Below are positions 23,977 through 36,749 of a DNA stretch of 38,951 nt, piece after piece. The notes under the pieces are model-generated. The model searched no databases and was not told where the DNA came from. It saw only the letters and a list, made by a program, of their open reading frames with translations. The position numbers and the translations under genes were made by a program. The DNA comes from Lingula anatina (lineage: Eukaryota; Brachiopoda; Lingulata; Lingulida; Lingulidae), in assembly GCF_001039355.2 (NCBI RefSeq), contig NW_019775749.1:185850-224800 (forward strand), given 5' to 3'. Each line of letters opens with the position of its first letter. Within the stretch, counting starts at the first letter, position 1.

Positions 23977-25560
23977 GTTTTACTGTTTATCTTAATGCAC
24001 CGTGAAAATTGTTTGGCCACATCACATATTGAAGGAAAGAGCTTTTCTAAACGCTTTTATGCATATCAGGTAGGGGACTAATCAGTTCTAGCATAGTTTT
24101 ACAGTAATAGAACTGATAGATTGTTTTTACAGTCGAAAGACCACAAAGTTTTGTATGAAGTCAAATTTCAGATGTGAGAAGCGAAGTGCGTTAAATGTTC
24201 ATTCCCGTGTAACATGATTTATTTGTAATTATTTTGATTCTTGATGAGCATGTCCCCTCTACCTGCCCATTATTATACGTGCTCCATTTTACAATTTTGT
24301 TGTTTTGATGATATTGATAATGTTATGGAATCCTATATGTATTCTAGATGCAAATACCCTGGTATGTCATGTTAAGTGCTGTGCTTCTTTTATTGCGGGT
24401 AGGGGTGATTGCAGTTATTTTTACTCTGACTTTGCTTTTCCTTTGCTTTGATTATTTGTTGCTTAGGTATATAAATTTGCACACGTGTTATTGAAAACAT
24501 ATTCAGGTGCTTGTATTTATGCACTAGTATTGGTTAAGGATATAATTATTGTCGTGCGAAATAACAATGCTATTTTAATCAAATATGAAACTATATCATA
24601 GTGATGGCTTTAATCCAGCTAAAATACCAACAAGTTTAACGGCAATTTTTGGATCAAGGCAATGTGCCATACATACCATGGCGACAGTGTCATCTACAAG
24701 TCGCATTTACTCGACCGTAGTATTATCATACCAATATTGGAACATCTGTTGCTTTAAAGCAACTGAATACAACGTTATCAGTTTTTGAAGTTTTGGTCAT
24801 ACATTTTTGAAACCATTCGGCTCATTGCTAATGTAAATTGTTTTGTGTACAATTTTGTTCATTTGTAATGGGAACATGTATGTCCCTTTGATTTATGTAC
24901 AATATTAAGTACAAATTATGTATGTATTTTAGTTGTCCTGATTAAACTGAGTATTCAGATTTTATTTGTACTCATTATACATTATATATATTTACATATA
25001 TCCTCTGTGTAGATGTGATGCTTCTCTAAAATAATATGTGGTTGGTTGTGATTTCAGTTAATCTTAAGCTAGGTTTCATTTCTATATCTTGTGCATGTTG
25101 CTTGTTAAATGAAGTTGCCTACTTTTAAATGTTAACGTATCCAGGAGACTGTTAATGCACTCGTATTGGATTAGTGTGCAAATATATATCACGCTCTGTG
25201 GCAATACTATTTTACACATGAGTGAGATTAGCCGTGTATTTCACAGTGGATTTAATCCAGCTAAAAATACTTACTTGTTTGTCGGGTCACATAGATGATA
25301 TGGTGACTGTGTTATCTACAAGTCGCCTTCTCGTTCGAAGTATCGAAGTACTAATATTGCATTATCTGGTGTAAAATAACAACTGCAGACAATACCACCA
25401 GTATCAGTTAGCACATTATGATATGCCAGTAAAACGTCATTACCTTATTAAACTCCTTGTGAACGCGCATGTTTGATTTATGTATTGTTTGTTTTTTCAA
25501 CCTTTGAACTGTACTGTCTCTCTATACAATAAAGTTTGATTTGTGATTCTACTGATCATA
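23977..25560 (+). other. UTR-like non-coding DNA with internal duplication
   Basis: There are no exons, but there is a T-rich composition, many TGTA words and an AATAAA at 25528-25533 followed by a GT-rich tract. This would suit a long plus-strand 3' UTR whose coding part lies left of the N join. This is inference. Part of it (about 24470-24790) is imperfectly repeated at about 25150-25440; both copies contain TTTAATCCAGCTAAAA and ATCTACAAGTCGC. Confidence 0.4.
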
Positions 25561-26118
25561 GTATGTTTTTTTTTTTTTTCATCAGGAGACTTATTCAATG
25601 GTTCCTTAAGGTTTACCGGAGCTTGTCACATATAGATAATTACAGATTAACATGTCATTTGTGGTAAATGGCCGATTACAAAAAGGGTTTAGAGGCAAAA
25701 CATAACCATACATGCACCACTCGGACAGTGCGACATTAAGATTAGAAGTACCTTTCTTGGTGAGGTAACCGTAAGCAGATACGAGTTGTAATTGAGGAAA
25801 CGGACGTGAAAGAGGGGCTATCCCCAATTCACGGGATTTGCCTGGATCGTAAACACGACAGCCAAAGAAGCATTTTTCTGATTGGTTATAGGTTCTTTTT
25901 TTGACTGTCCTTTGGGGAAAAAAAACTGTAGTCATCATTGTAATAAGATCTCAACGCTGTGTGAACCACCACACTGTATATTATAATGGGAAAGGTAACA
26001 TGTATTTTTGATTAGACATTATAAAATAACTTGTTAGCGATTTTTTTAGCTACTCAAGACAAAATAAAAATTAAGGGGTGCAGTTCAACAAGTCATAACC
26101 TCCTAACGAATGAATCAC

Positions 26119-27750
26119 GCTTATTGCGCCAGGAGTGCGGCACAGCTACCGCAATCAAAGAACACCCACTATCTTGTGAACGTGACGCTATGCTCACCGC
26201 GATAGTAAATAGCACAGACTATAATGATTTCATAGGCGTGAAGGCGTAAAAAAACTATGCATGAAGTCCAAACAAACACTGATGAAGTTCCCAGTTTAAG
26301 TACATTTTGCTTTAAAAAGGACATGCGCATATTGCCTCTATAGAAATGTGCTGGCACCGTTCTTTCACTGCCCGGTATGACATCCAGTGTCCGGGCCTGG
26401 ATGACACCTCACCTCACTCTACAAGACTTATATACATGTATGCTGCCCTGTTTAACAACAAAATCTTCATATATTTATTGACAAGTAGGTCGACATGACG
26501 ACCATGAATCTTAATAAGACACGCACCAAATGAATCCTTATGAATCCGTATCCTTTACTTCATTAAAATTTTAATATATTCTATTGATGTACGAGCTTGA
26601 ATGTCTCACTTTCTTTGTACCGTAAAATATAATTGCGGATGGTTTTAAGTGTGGTGTTTATTAAAAGAAGTTAGTCCTAGAGTGTCCTATTATCTACTAC
26701 ATTTTAGGTCAACTGATAAGTACAAAGAAAGCCATGACATGGAGATAACTTGACAAACTTGAAGGTAAACATGATAATAACTTAAAGCAGTTTATACATA
26801 TAGTTAGCTAAAAATGTGACTGCAGTGGCCATGGCGACAGCACTACCCCCAATAAAATCAAGTAATTATTTGAACATTTTATGAGTACTGATTAATTAGT
26901 CAGATAATCACTCAGGGAGAGAACCTGAAGGCAAACATGATAATCTTGAAGGTAAATATGACGCGAGAATTACTTTATATATAAGCAAAGTTTGCCGTCA
27001 TTTTAACCAGAGACATATCTGCGGATATCTAGTGGAAAATCAATATGTGACCCTAATACAGAGTGGTCAGAAGTAATGAAAATGGCAAAAATAATTATAA
27101 ACAAAGGTAACATATGGAAATACTCTTTAGAAATTCATTTTTGTCAGTAAAATCCCATAATTTGCTCCTTTAAAGGATAACAATTAGCCCTTTGTGTGAG
27201 ATTAATATTGTACAAAAATCAAATTATAAACAATTCAAAGAGATATAATGGATTCTATTTTAACACAAAAAAGCGGTCATCGCAATTATTCTGGAATCAA
27301 TGCTTGTCGTCAGATCACGTGACCTCCATAGATGGCCACCCTCTGTAATAATCACTTAAGGACAATTTTATAAGAGTTCATTACAAACAAAAAATACTTA
27401 CTTTGAAAGCTGTAACAGTGGGGAAATTGTTGTTAACCCCAGGAAAATTAATTTATTTTGGCCAAAAGGAACAGTTGTTATCCCTTAAACAAGTGTAGGT
27501 ACAGCGGTTTTTGTTAGAATCTACTGTTGTAGAATAAGGCCTGGTTTATTGCACTATATTTATATTCCTGATTCACTTCAAGTCCTGCAGATAACGAAAG
27601 TAATGTTTTACTGGTATTTTAATTTTGGAATAAGCAAACAGTGAAAAATCATCGAAGGAGAAAAGTATAACATAAAATGTCGAAATGTGTATCCAGTTAA
27701 TGATTGATATAATAGGTTTACCACAACGGTGAACTTTACAGCTATCAAAT
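26119..27750. repeat. Segmental tandem duplication, copy A
   Basis: It begins with CTTATTGCGCCAGGAGTGCG, includes the conserved word GGTCGACATGACGACCATGA near 26489, GACTGCAGTGGCC near 26828, and ends with the phrase GTATCCAGTTAATGATT near 27692. Each of these recurs in the same order in copies B and C. Relative to B it lacks the segment matching 28640-29300 and the right end. It directly abuts copy B. No protein-coding exon is supported. Confidence 0.85.
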
Positions 27751-27756
27751 AGATTG

Positions 27757-30700
27757 CACTTATTGCGCTAGGAATGCGGCGCAGCTACCGCAATCAAAGG
27801 ACGCCCATATCTGGTGTACGTGACGTTATGCACATCGCGGTAGTTATAGCACTGACCATAATGTTTTCAAAGGCGTGAAGTTGTAACAATAATGTATGAA
27901 ATCCAAACAAAAACTGTTGGAAATTCCAGTAAAATTAGATTTTGCTTTAAAGAGGACAAGAGTACATTGCCTCCGGAGAATATGTGGGCACCGTTGTGTC
28001 ATCGTCAGGGACGACCTCCAGTATCCGGACCTGGATGATACCCCGACTGACGCTTCATGGTTTATATATGCTGTCCTGTTAAATAACAAATTCTTCATAT
28101 ATTTATTGAGAAGTAAGGTCGACATGACGACCATGAATCTCAATAATTCACGCCCCAACTGAACCCTCGTATTCTTATTTCAGCAAGATTTTAATGCATG
28201 TTTCTATTGATGTACGGGTTTGAATGTCTCACTATGGAAAATAATTGGGGTTCATTACAATTAAGACGTTTATTCAAAGAAGTCCTCGAGTGTCATAATA
28301 TATACTGCATTCAAAGTCAACTGATAAGTACAGAAAAAGCTATGGCAATGAGAGATTCCGAAGGTAAATATAATAAACTTCAAGTTAAACATGATAAGAA
28401 TTTAAAGCACATTTAGTTCGCTAAAATGTGACTGCAGTGGCCTTGATGATAGCTTTACCCCCAATAACAGCATCAAATAAAATGAACATTTTATGGCTAC
28501 TGATAAGTACAAAGATACCCACGACATGGAGAGAACCTGTTCTGTAGGTGAACATGATAAACTTGAAGGTAAACATGATAAGTTAAAATGCGCGCATTAC
28601 TTTATATACACATAGACTGCCTCAGCAGACTTGGGTCAGATGGAATGTTTTGCCGTGATAGGAACAAGAGGAGGTCAGATACGCTGCAGACCGAGACATG
28701 ACGAAAACACTGATATGATTCCGGGATGTGACTTTTAACATGATGATTTCTAAATTATGGAGGTCCAAATAATGGTCGTAATGGTTGTTTCAAAAAGTTA
28801 GACTCTTTCTTTTCATTTAACAGACAAAAACAAAATAAAGAAACCAATATATATACCATGTGGCCCGCCACCCTAAACGAATTGTGAAGAGCAATTATCC
28901 CCTTCTCAGTTACAGCTTGACTGCATTTGAATTCGATGTTTCCTTCCAGGTTTACCTCGACGACGGTGTGGGTTATATTTTTGTCCACGTTAGTTTTTCT
29001 GTGCACAGCATTGCAAAAAAGTAATGAACTGATTATAATGAAAGTCACAGGACAGGGAGCCTATGAGCCAGTGGAAGAAGCCTAGGTCGCAACGCAAAGT
29101 GTATTACCTCGTTTTCACGCAATATGAGGGCGGAATGTTTTTGTATCGCAGCCCAGTGAAGTGTATAATAAAGACGCTGTAAGCTGGCAAGGGCTACCCG
29201 CACAGAAGATAAGGACGACATGGTTTTATTGGTTTTAGAGTCTGGGTTGGGAGATGTACGAAGCTTACAGAAGATGAATACTGCTGGGGAATTTTCAAAC
29301 ATGTGGAAAGAACCTTCAGATATTCATTTTGGTCAGTAAAATCCTATAAACTGTTCATTTAAATTATAACAGTTACATATGTGAGATTCATATTGTACAA
29401 TAAATGCATTGTGAACAATCCAAAGAGATGAATTCTATGTAAGAAATTAATTCTGTTTAACAAAACAAAAAGAAAATTATCGCAATTACTTTGGCATCTG
29501 AGCTTGCCATCAGATCCCGTGAACTCCGTATGTAAATAAAAACACCCTCTGTAATAATCCCTTAAGGACAATTTCATAAGAGTTTATTACAAACAAAAAA
29601 CACTTACTTTGGAAGCTGGAACAGATCCATTAACAGCGGGGAACCTTCAAATGAGGTTTATATTTCCCCAGATGATAAAAGCAAATAATATTGTTTGTAA
29701 AAATAATACTTGGTTTATATTTGTGTAACATTAAAGCAATATGCATTGCCAATTAACTTTTGATTTTTAATCAATGGTAAAATTATACAGTATATAGAGA
29801 CAAATCTGTATGGCAGGAATAAGGTTACGTTATTCCGCATTAGCATTGATTCTTGCCACACACACACACACATATAGCAATGTGCATCTATAAGGAATAT
29901 TTTTCTTAATCTTTTACCTCCTAGTACATGTATTAATAGTCTATAAGTGAGTTGGGTCTATGATTAGGTTCTATACATTATCTTGCAGTGAACTTATTTC
30001 TCTTAATTGTTTTTACACATAAAATAGGCTATATAAATAGTGCAGCTTTCTTGCTTGAAATGCCACCAAAATTTACTATTTTGCTTAAATGTTTCAAAAT
30101 GGTCTTGGTGGAGGACCCCTTTATCCCCATCCACTGGGGGGGGGGGGACCTTCCGCCGACGGCAGAAATTCGGTCCAGGCCGACATTCCGTCCAGGTACT
30201 TTTCGAGATGGCTGGACCAAAGGACCAGCAACTAATTCACCTAACAGGCAAACACTGCCAGTAAAATAAATTCATTTTGGTTAAAACAAGCAGTTGTTAT
30301 CCCGTTAACAGTTGTAGGCTGAGCGATTCAGTTAAAATGCACTGTTGATGGACTACGCAAATTGTGGACAAATTACCCAAGGAAAAAAGTATAATACGAA
30401 ATGTCGAAATGTGTATCCAGTTAATGATTAATATATTAGCTTTACCACAATTAACGGTGAGCTTTACAGCTGATAGATGTATCAAAGTACACAATGAGTC
30501 AATATAACAACTACTAAGTAGGTAAGAGATAAGGCAGATGGTTTTAAAATGTAAGAAAAAACCCACAGAGACCAGATAAGGTTAAATAATTTATCTGATC
30601 ACTAACCCTACTAGTCCACTGTTCAATCTCGTTTTAAGGAGGCGACTTCAATTGATTCAGATTTCTGGACACAAGCAGTGCTTTAGGTAAGTTAATTACA

Positions 30701-30890
30701 TCAATACTGTTTAAAAATAAATAAGGAAATTATGATCAGTACCGTGAAGTAACCTGGTTGTATTGTGTCAGATTCTATTAAAATGCTTCTTTATTATTTG
30801 ATAGGTTAATAAGTCTCTTTATTATTATCAGATTATTTCGACATACATGTAAGACAGGTCATATAGATATAGTGCTACATGTACCGGTAG
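27757..30890. repeat. Segmental tandem duplication, copy B
   Basis: The same markers as copy A appear at about 27757, 28117, 28429 and 30415. It extends further right through CTTCAATTGATTCAGATTTC at about 30647 and a segment with AGTCTCTTTATTATTATCAG. It carries the intact, empty site at 30609-30610 for the transposon found in copy C. Minus-strand frames at 28755-29302 are the longest here and are discussed under findings. A poly-G run at about 30137-30148 interrupts it. Confidence 0.85.
28866..28998 (-). CDS. Possible minus-strand exon in copy B (unidentified)
   Basis: On the minus strand, an acceptor-like CTGTGCACAG is followed by an open frame (KTNVDKNITHTVVEV, then NLEGNIEFKCSQAV, then HNSFRVAGHM) that ends at a GTATAT donor-like site. 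The amino-acid content looks more protein-like than neighbouring frames. The upstream minus frame at 29045-29302 has a related but diverged version in copy C (33662-33922), which shares the MFEN-P-V-FI-CKL pattern. No family is recognised and the gene structure is unproven. Confidence 0.25.
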
Positions 30891-31079
30891 TAGTTCTTTT
30901 TCTAATTGCTGGTAACAGGCCTATGTCAAGCATGTGCAACATGTGCACGTCAACATCTTTTTTAATGGAGAAGTACTCACTAGATTCGATTTCCTGCCTA
31001 AATAGCCATCGCGATTTTGATTTTTGTTAAAGCCAACGTCAAATCTGAAAGTTCATGTTTTGGGATGTGTTGAGTTGAA

Positions 31080-31080
<1 letters not shown>

Positions 31081-31131
<51 letters not shown>
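31081..31131. repeat. (ATT)n microsatellite
   Basis: About 17 perfect ATT units between copies B and C of the segmental duplication. Confidence 0.97.
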
Positions 31132-33255
31132 GCTAATTAGTAGTTAATGCCACGAGACTATAAGTTCGGCTAATACAGGAGCTGCATGGATTACGCTTAT
31201 TGCGCTAGGAGTGCGGCGCAGCTACCGCAATCAAAGAACACCCAATAACTTGTGTACGTGACATTCTGCACACCGCGGTAGTTATACACGTAGAACAGAC
31301 CATAATTATTTGATATGTGTTAAGGTGTGATAATAATGTATGAAATCCAATAAAAAAACTGATGAAATTCCCAGTAAAATTTAAATTTGCTTAAAAAGGA
31401 CGACAATGTGTTCACACCATTCTGTCACCGTCCTAGATGACCTCCAGTGTCTTGGCCTGGATGACACCTTGCCTAACGCCACGTGACTAATGATGCTACC
31501 CAGTTAGATAACAAAATCTTCATCTATTCGTCATCCAGGAAGGTCGACATGACGACCATGAATAAAATATAAGACACGCGCAAACTGAATCTTTATTTGT
31601 TTTCTTATTTTAGGAAGATTTTAACATGCATGTGTTTATTCTGATTTACGAGCTTGAATGACTCACTTTCTTTTAATAAACACGAATGTATACTAATGTG
31701 AGAAGGCTGAACTTATGGAATACTATAACGGTTGCTCACAAGTAAGCTGTTTATTTAGAGAAGTCCTCGATGTCATGGCATCTACTATAGTTTAGGTCTA
31801 CTGAGAAGTAGGCCTAAAGATATAACCATGACATGAGATAACCTGAAGGTAGACGTCATAATAAAGTAAAGCACACTCAGTTAGCTAAAAATATGACTGC
31901 AGTGGCCTCAACAACGACACCACTACCACCAATAACACCAACAAATCCTTTGGACATTTTATGACAACTGATATGTACAAAGATAATCACGGGACGGAGA
32001 GAACCTGAAGGTAAACATGATAAACCTGAGGGTCAACATGTTATATGCACATAGATTCCCTCAGTTAAATTTGAGCCCCCCCCCCCCCCCCCCCCCCCGA
32101 CAAAATTACCCTATACCAGCACCGCCTATTATATTATATTATATGTGTGGACTTTTACATGTACCTATAATTAAACCAGAGGCATAGGTACAGTGCAACA
32201 TAAACCTGTGGCTCTAGTGAAGGGTAGTCAAAAACGTCAAATTTGACAGAAGTAAAAAAAAAAGACAATTATAGATGCACCTTTAAAACCCTCTAATATT
32301 CCCTTACGTTGCATTTATTGTAACTAAATTTAGGAGAAAAAATAACAATAACGTTTAGGTAAGCATCATGGATTAAAATCATCGCACCGTTAACCAGTTT
32401 ACAAATACCCAATGGCATAGTAGAAAAGGTTCAACAGGTTCTTTCTTCTTGGTCTTTCTATTTTGAACAAAAAACTTGAAATGATTACAATAAACCAAGA
32501 ATGATAGGAATTATTCAATAACACTCATGAATGCTGATAAGTATGCAACCATAGGTACACAGAATATGTGAACATAACAATGGAAGCTACGAGTACAATT
32601 TGAAGGGATAATAACTCTTCGTTTGAGAGCTATATTTCACAATGAAACAATGTGAATAACTCATAGAAATATAATATATTCTGTTTTACAACAAAAACGG
32701 CAGTTATAGCTATTATTCTGCTATCTGAGCTTGTCTTTAGACCACGTGACCTCCACTGATGGCTATACTCTTATAAAATCTCTTAAGAGATTTTAACAAA
32801 AAAAAAAAAAAAAAAATTAGAAAAAAACAGGGACTAACTTTGAATGTAAAAATGGATTCATTAACCATTGGTAAGGATGGAAAAATTGTTGTTTACTCCA
32901 GGAAAATTCATTTTTTTTGGCAGGACTACTGTAGCTACTTAACAATAGTTAATTACCACATAGCAGCTTCAGCAGGCGTGGCAGACATCTAAGCCGCTTA
33001 ACTTGCAATGTAGCTAGAATCCACTCGGAGATAGAAATCAATTTTTGGGTCGAAACGAAGAGTTATTATCCCTTTAAGTTTGCCTCATACACGTGTACTT
33101 AAAATAACAAAAAAAAAAACGAAAAAGGTCGACTTTATTATATACATGTTTAGTTGGTTCGAAAAGTTTAAGTGGAAAGAGACCCCCTCCCTTTGCTGTG
33201 ATGGAAGATGAAGAACGCTTCATATGGTACTGTTTTTAGTAACAAAATCAGAATA

Positions 33256-33492
33256 CAAACTAGAAAAGCACTCCGAGAGCGCAGACCTCCGCCAAGGCAG
33301 CAAAGTCTCCACCCACCCTTAATTTTCATTATATAAAGATATTTTTTTTCGATTATTAATTGATTACTGATTCGGATCACCACCAAAATCTATTCAATCG
33401 GTGCATACATATTTCTGTAATGTAACTAACAGACAGACAGACAGGCAAACTCACGGAACAAAAAACATAACCTCCTAGGCGGAGGTAATAAA
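33256..33492. mobile_element. LINE/SINE-tail-like repeat
   Basis: It starts with GAGCGCAGACCTCCGCCAAG and ends with CAGACAGACAGACAGG, then AACCTCCTAGGCGGAGGTAAT. This combination (CCTCCGCCAAGG, CACCAAAATCTATTCAATCG, the CAGA run and CCTnGGCGGAGGTAA) is a pattern I know from dispersed 3' tails in many animal genomes. The ends CTCCGCC and GGCGGAG are complementary. No reverse transcriptase is present. Confidence 0.6.
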
Positions 33493-34651
33493 ACACACAC
33501 TATGAAGTTCATACGCGTGAATAACGAGATTTCAGCATCCTAAGTGTTTCCTAAAGCTACAAGTTTACCAAAAAATGCTGAGTGCTTTTCTGGTTAATTT
33601 AATACGCTAGATAAAATTGACTGACCAGTCTTAGTAATGATATCTGTCGTCACGTGCAATGTCACGTTTTCCACAATGAAATGGTGGGGGTGGGGGGTGG
33701 GGGGGTTGTATCGCAGCCCTGTGCCGTGTATAATACAGACGCTATAAGCTGGGGATGACTACGTAAGGGGACCAACAAGATAAGAACGACAGGAGCTTTG
33801 TTGGTTTTAGAATCTAAATTTGGAAACATATGAAGCTTACATGATATGAATATGACTGGGGGATTTTCAAACATATGGAAAGAACCAAAAAAAAAGTATT
33901 GGGGGGGGGGGGGGGATTTCATAAAGTGTTCATTTAAATAGATGGCATTTAGCCCTCCGTATGATATTCATACATGTATTATACAATAAATTCATAGTAA
34001 ATAATTCATGGAAATAAAATGCATTCTTTTTAACACCACATAAGGCAGTTATCGCATTAAATATAAAATGAGTGCTTGCCATCAGATTACTTGACCTCCA
34101 TGGATGGTTAGCCACTGTAAAAACCTTAAGAGATTATTGATAACAAGAAGCCTGATTCTTAATGTCGGAATGGACTCATTAACCATGAGAAAATTGTTTC
34201 CTTTTAAGACAAAAAATGAACAGTTGTTATCCCTTTAAGTTAAAAATTTGTGGGTAGAGGGATTCTGTAAAAAGTACGGTTGTTGATTTAGACATGGTTT
34301 ATAACGTACTGCATTCGTATACCTGATTCACTTCAAGACCTGCAGACCATCGGCCGAAATACGTTTCCACTGGTGTTTCAAATGACAGCTTTTTTTTCTG
34401 ACCACGCAAACAGTGAAATAATCACTGAGGGAAAATATCAGTGTAATATGAAATGTCAAAATGTGTATCCAGTTAATGATTAATATATCAGATTTATCCT
34501 ATTGATCAACCTCACCACTGATACATGTATCAAAGTCCATAATAAGCCATTATACAAACTAGGTGACAGATAAGACAGGTGGTTTAAAAGGTAAAGTAAC
34601 AGCTACCGAGAATAAGATAGAGTTAAAGAGGATAACTGTTGACTAACCCTA

Positions 34652-36043
34652 CACTGTAAAAACAGAGTTTAGCATTTAAATACATACAACGCACGTTAGG
34701 CACCTATACGCATTTAGAAATATGTGTAAAAGCTAAGCACGTATAGCTTTTCAAGCGTTTCACAGAAGAAAAAGCTAGACACGTTGGCAGAGTTACACGT
34801 TTAGTTATGTGTTTAGCTTCACCGGCATATGATTCTATAACAAGTCTATCACAAGCTAAGCACATTGGCTAAGCACTTCCCCTGCTAAGCGCGTGAGGCT
34901 GCTAAACATATGGAGCTGCTATAGGTGTGGAACTCCTAAACGCGTGGAGCTGCTGAACGACACGTTTAGCTTTTCAAGCTTGTCACGGAAAAAAAAATAC
35001 TTCACAATACCATGTATACGATCCCATAACAAGTTTATTTCAAGGCTATAATTTGGCTTAACACTTCCCCTTGTAAACGTATGGAGCTGTTGGAGGCGTG
35101 GAGCAGCCTGCTCGAACGCGTTGTGTCCTTCCTTGCAGTAACGTGTGATTATTTAAAATAGGCCAAAATAATCCAAATAACAAATTCACGACGTTATCAG
35201 CTGGTTTCATGATGGTGATGGTATAGAATAACGTTATGGTAAAATGATGCCCCTGCGTTTTTATGAGCGTTTTATAACATTCTGGAAAACATTATTTAAT
35301 GTTTAAAAAACCTTTTTTATAAATAACCAAAACACGTCTTATGCTGTACTACCGTTTATTAGATATAGTGCCGTATGAACTACAGTTAGCGGTTTATTCC
35401 AAATTGGGCTTGGGGTTAGTAGGCGACTATAGCGGTGCGATTTGTTAAATATTCGGACTATCGTTACCAAAATAACCAGCATGAAAGCTTAAATAAACCA
35501 TTATAATGAATACCCCCACCATCATCGTAATGTTCTATTGTTCATTACTTCCGGAAAAAATAAATAGACATCAATGCCGTAACGCATTTTATCAAAATAT
35601 TAAAAAAAAATGTTTTAAGGTAAAACTGATAGTGCTTAGTGTTTTTAGTAAACAAGTGAATTTTCATAACTTGATTTTCAGAAATATATTCCAATAAACT
35701 TCCTCGCAAGGTCAGCTAAAACAAGGATGAATAAGTTCCGCTGCAAAAGTGTATGTTTTAAGTCAACGATGTTGACAGTTCACGGTACCCTGTTATAGAT
35801 AGAGATAGCTATAGCAGTTACAGTTGACTGTGACTGTGTGTGTGTGTGTGTGTGCGCGCGCGCGCGTGTGACTAAATCAGCTGAAACCCTTATCAACTAA
35901 AAGTTAAGCAAATACACCCTACATTTAAAAGGCGTCAAACGCGTCAAAGCGTGTAACATGTTAAGGAGCTAAACGCGTCGAAAAAATGAGAAAAAACAGG
36001 CGCTTAGAAATGTGTTTAAGTGCTAAACACTCTTTTTACAGTG
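34652..36043. mobile_element. 1392-bp TA-flanked inverted-repeat DNA transposon (non-autonomous)
   Basis: The left end CACTGTAAAAACAGAGTTTA and the reverse complement of the right end CACTGTAAAAAGAGTGTTTA match over about 34 bases (30 identities). TA flanks both sides (34650-34651 and 36044-36045). Copy B has the uninterrupted site at 30609-30610 (CCCTACTAGTCCACTG against the joined flanks CCCTA-CTATTCCACTG), which proves insertion and TA duplication. The inside has no transposase frame. It has many CTAAACGCGT, GGAGCTGCT and TTTAGCTTTTCAAGC words, and a segment of about 250 bp repeated in diverged tandem (about 34730-34960 and 34965-35110). A (GT)n(GC)n run lies at 35835-35870. The TA duplication suits the Tc1/mariner superfamily. 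Confidence 0.9.
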
Positions 36044-36359
36044 TACTATTCCACTGTCCAGTCCCGTTTTCAGAAGTTACTTCAATTGATTCAGATTTCT
36101 GGACACGGGAGGTGTTTTGATTATATGCATATTGTTTGAAAATAAATGAGAAGTTCTAGAAGATGTCCCTTATTAATGATATCTCCTTCATCACCAACAT
36201 AAAGTTACATATGGTTGTACCAGATTCTATTTAAATGTTACTTTATTAGAACAAGCCATGTGGTAATGTTAATAAGTCTCTTTCATATGATCATAGTATT
36301 TTGACGTACATTTAAGACAGGCTGGGTGCACTAGATATAGTGCTGTAATCGCTGTAATC

Positions 36360-36740
36360 ACTACTTTATTTGCCTAAAACGAAAAGATATCAATATTCTA
36401 TTGACTGTGAAAAATCATAGCCTCTTTTTAAAGGGGTATTCCCCGATATTCATGACATAAGGCAGGAGCACCCGACTTTCTAGATCTATTATTATAATGT
36501 CATAAAACAAATTGACTCTGGTGACTGGGTAAATAATTAAACTTTCCCTAGAAAAATCTACATGAAGGTACATTTAGATTTAAGATTTTATCTGCAAATG
36601 TAAAACAATGCAAACATACTGCAGAACCATTAGATTGGATTGTGTCTTATTACCTCATGTACAGTTAGTACAGTTAGTTAAAGTTATTAAATCCCGACTA
36701 CCAATCACTGTTAAAAGAAAAAATATAGTGTTCGTAAGGT
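36360..36740. other. Non-coding spacer between copy C and the hAT MITE
   Basis: AT-rich sequence with no exon or repeat recognised. Confidence 0.5.
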
Positions 36741-36749
36741 AGATGAAAG

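Larger units (their letters stand above)
31193..36345. repeat. Segmental tandem duplication, copy C, with insertions
   Basis: The shared markers appear at about 31193 (CTTATTGCGCTAGGAGTGCG), 31542 (GGTCGACATGACGACCATGA), 31893, 34460 and 36080. It is longer than B because of a poly-C run (32076-32098), a second partial copy of the middle block (about 32580-32925), a LINE-tail-like piece (33256-33492), a poly-G run (33901-33915) and the 1.39-kb transposon (34652-36043). No coding exon is supported. Confidence 0.82.

Noticed and set aside
25606-25938. 110-codon minus ORF as a gene
   Set aside because: No domain, no splice support, and its TTTTTGACTGTCCT phrase with A-run also occurs in the MITE-like sequence at about 5682, so it is more likely repeat-derived.
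29860-29875. Short CA run as a functional element
   Set aside because: Ordinary microsatellite of about eight units.
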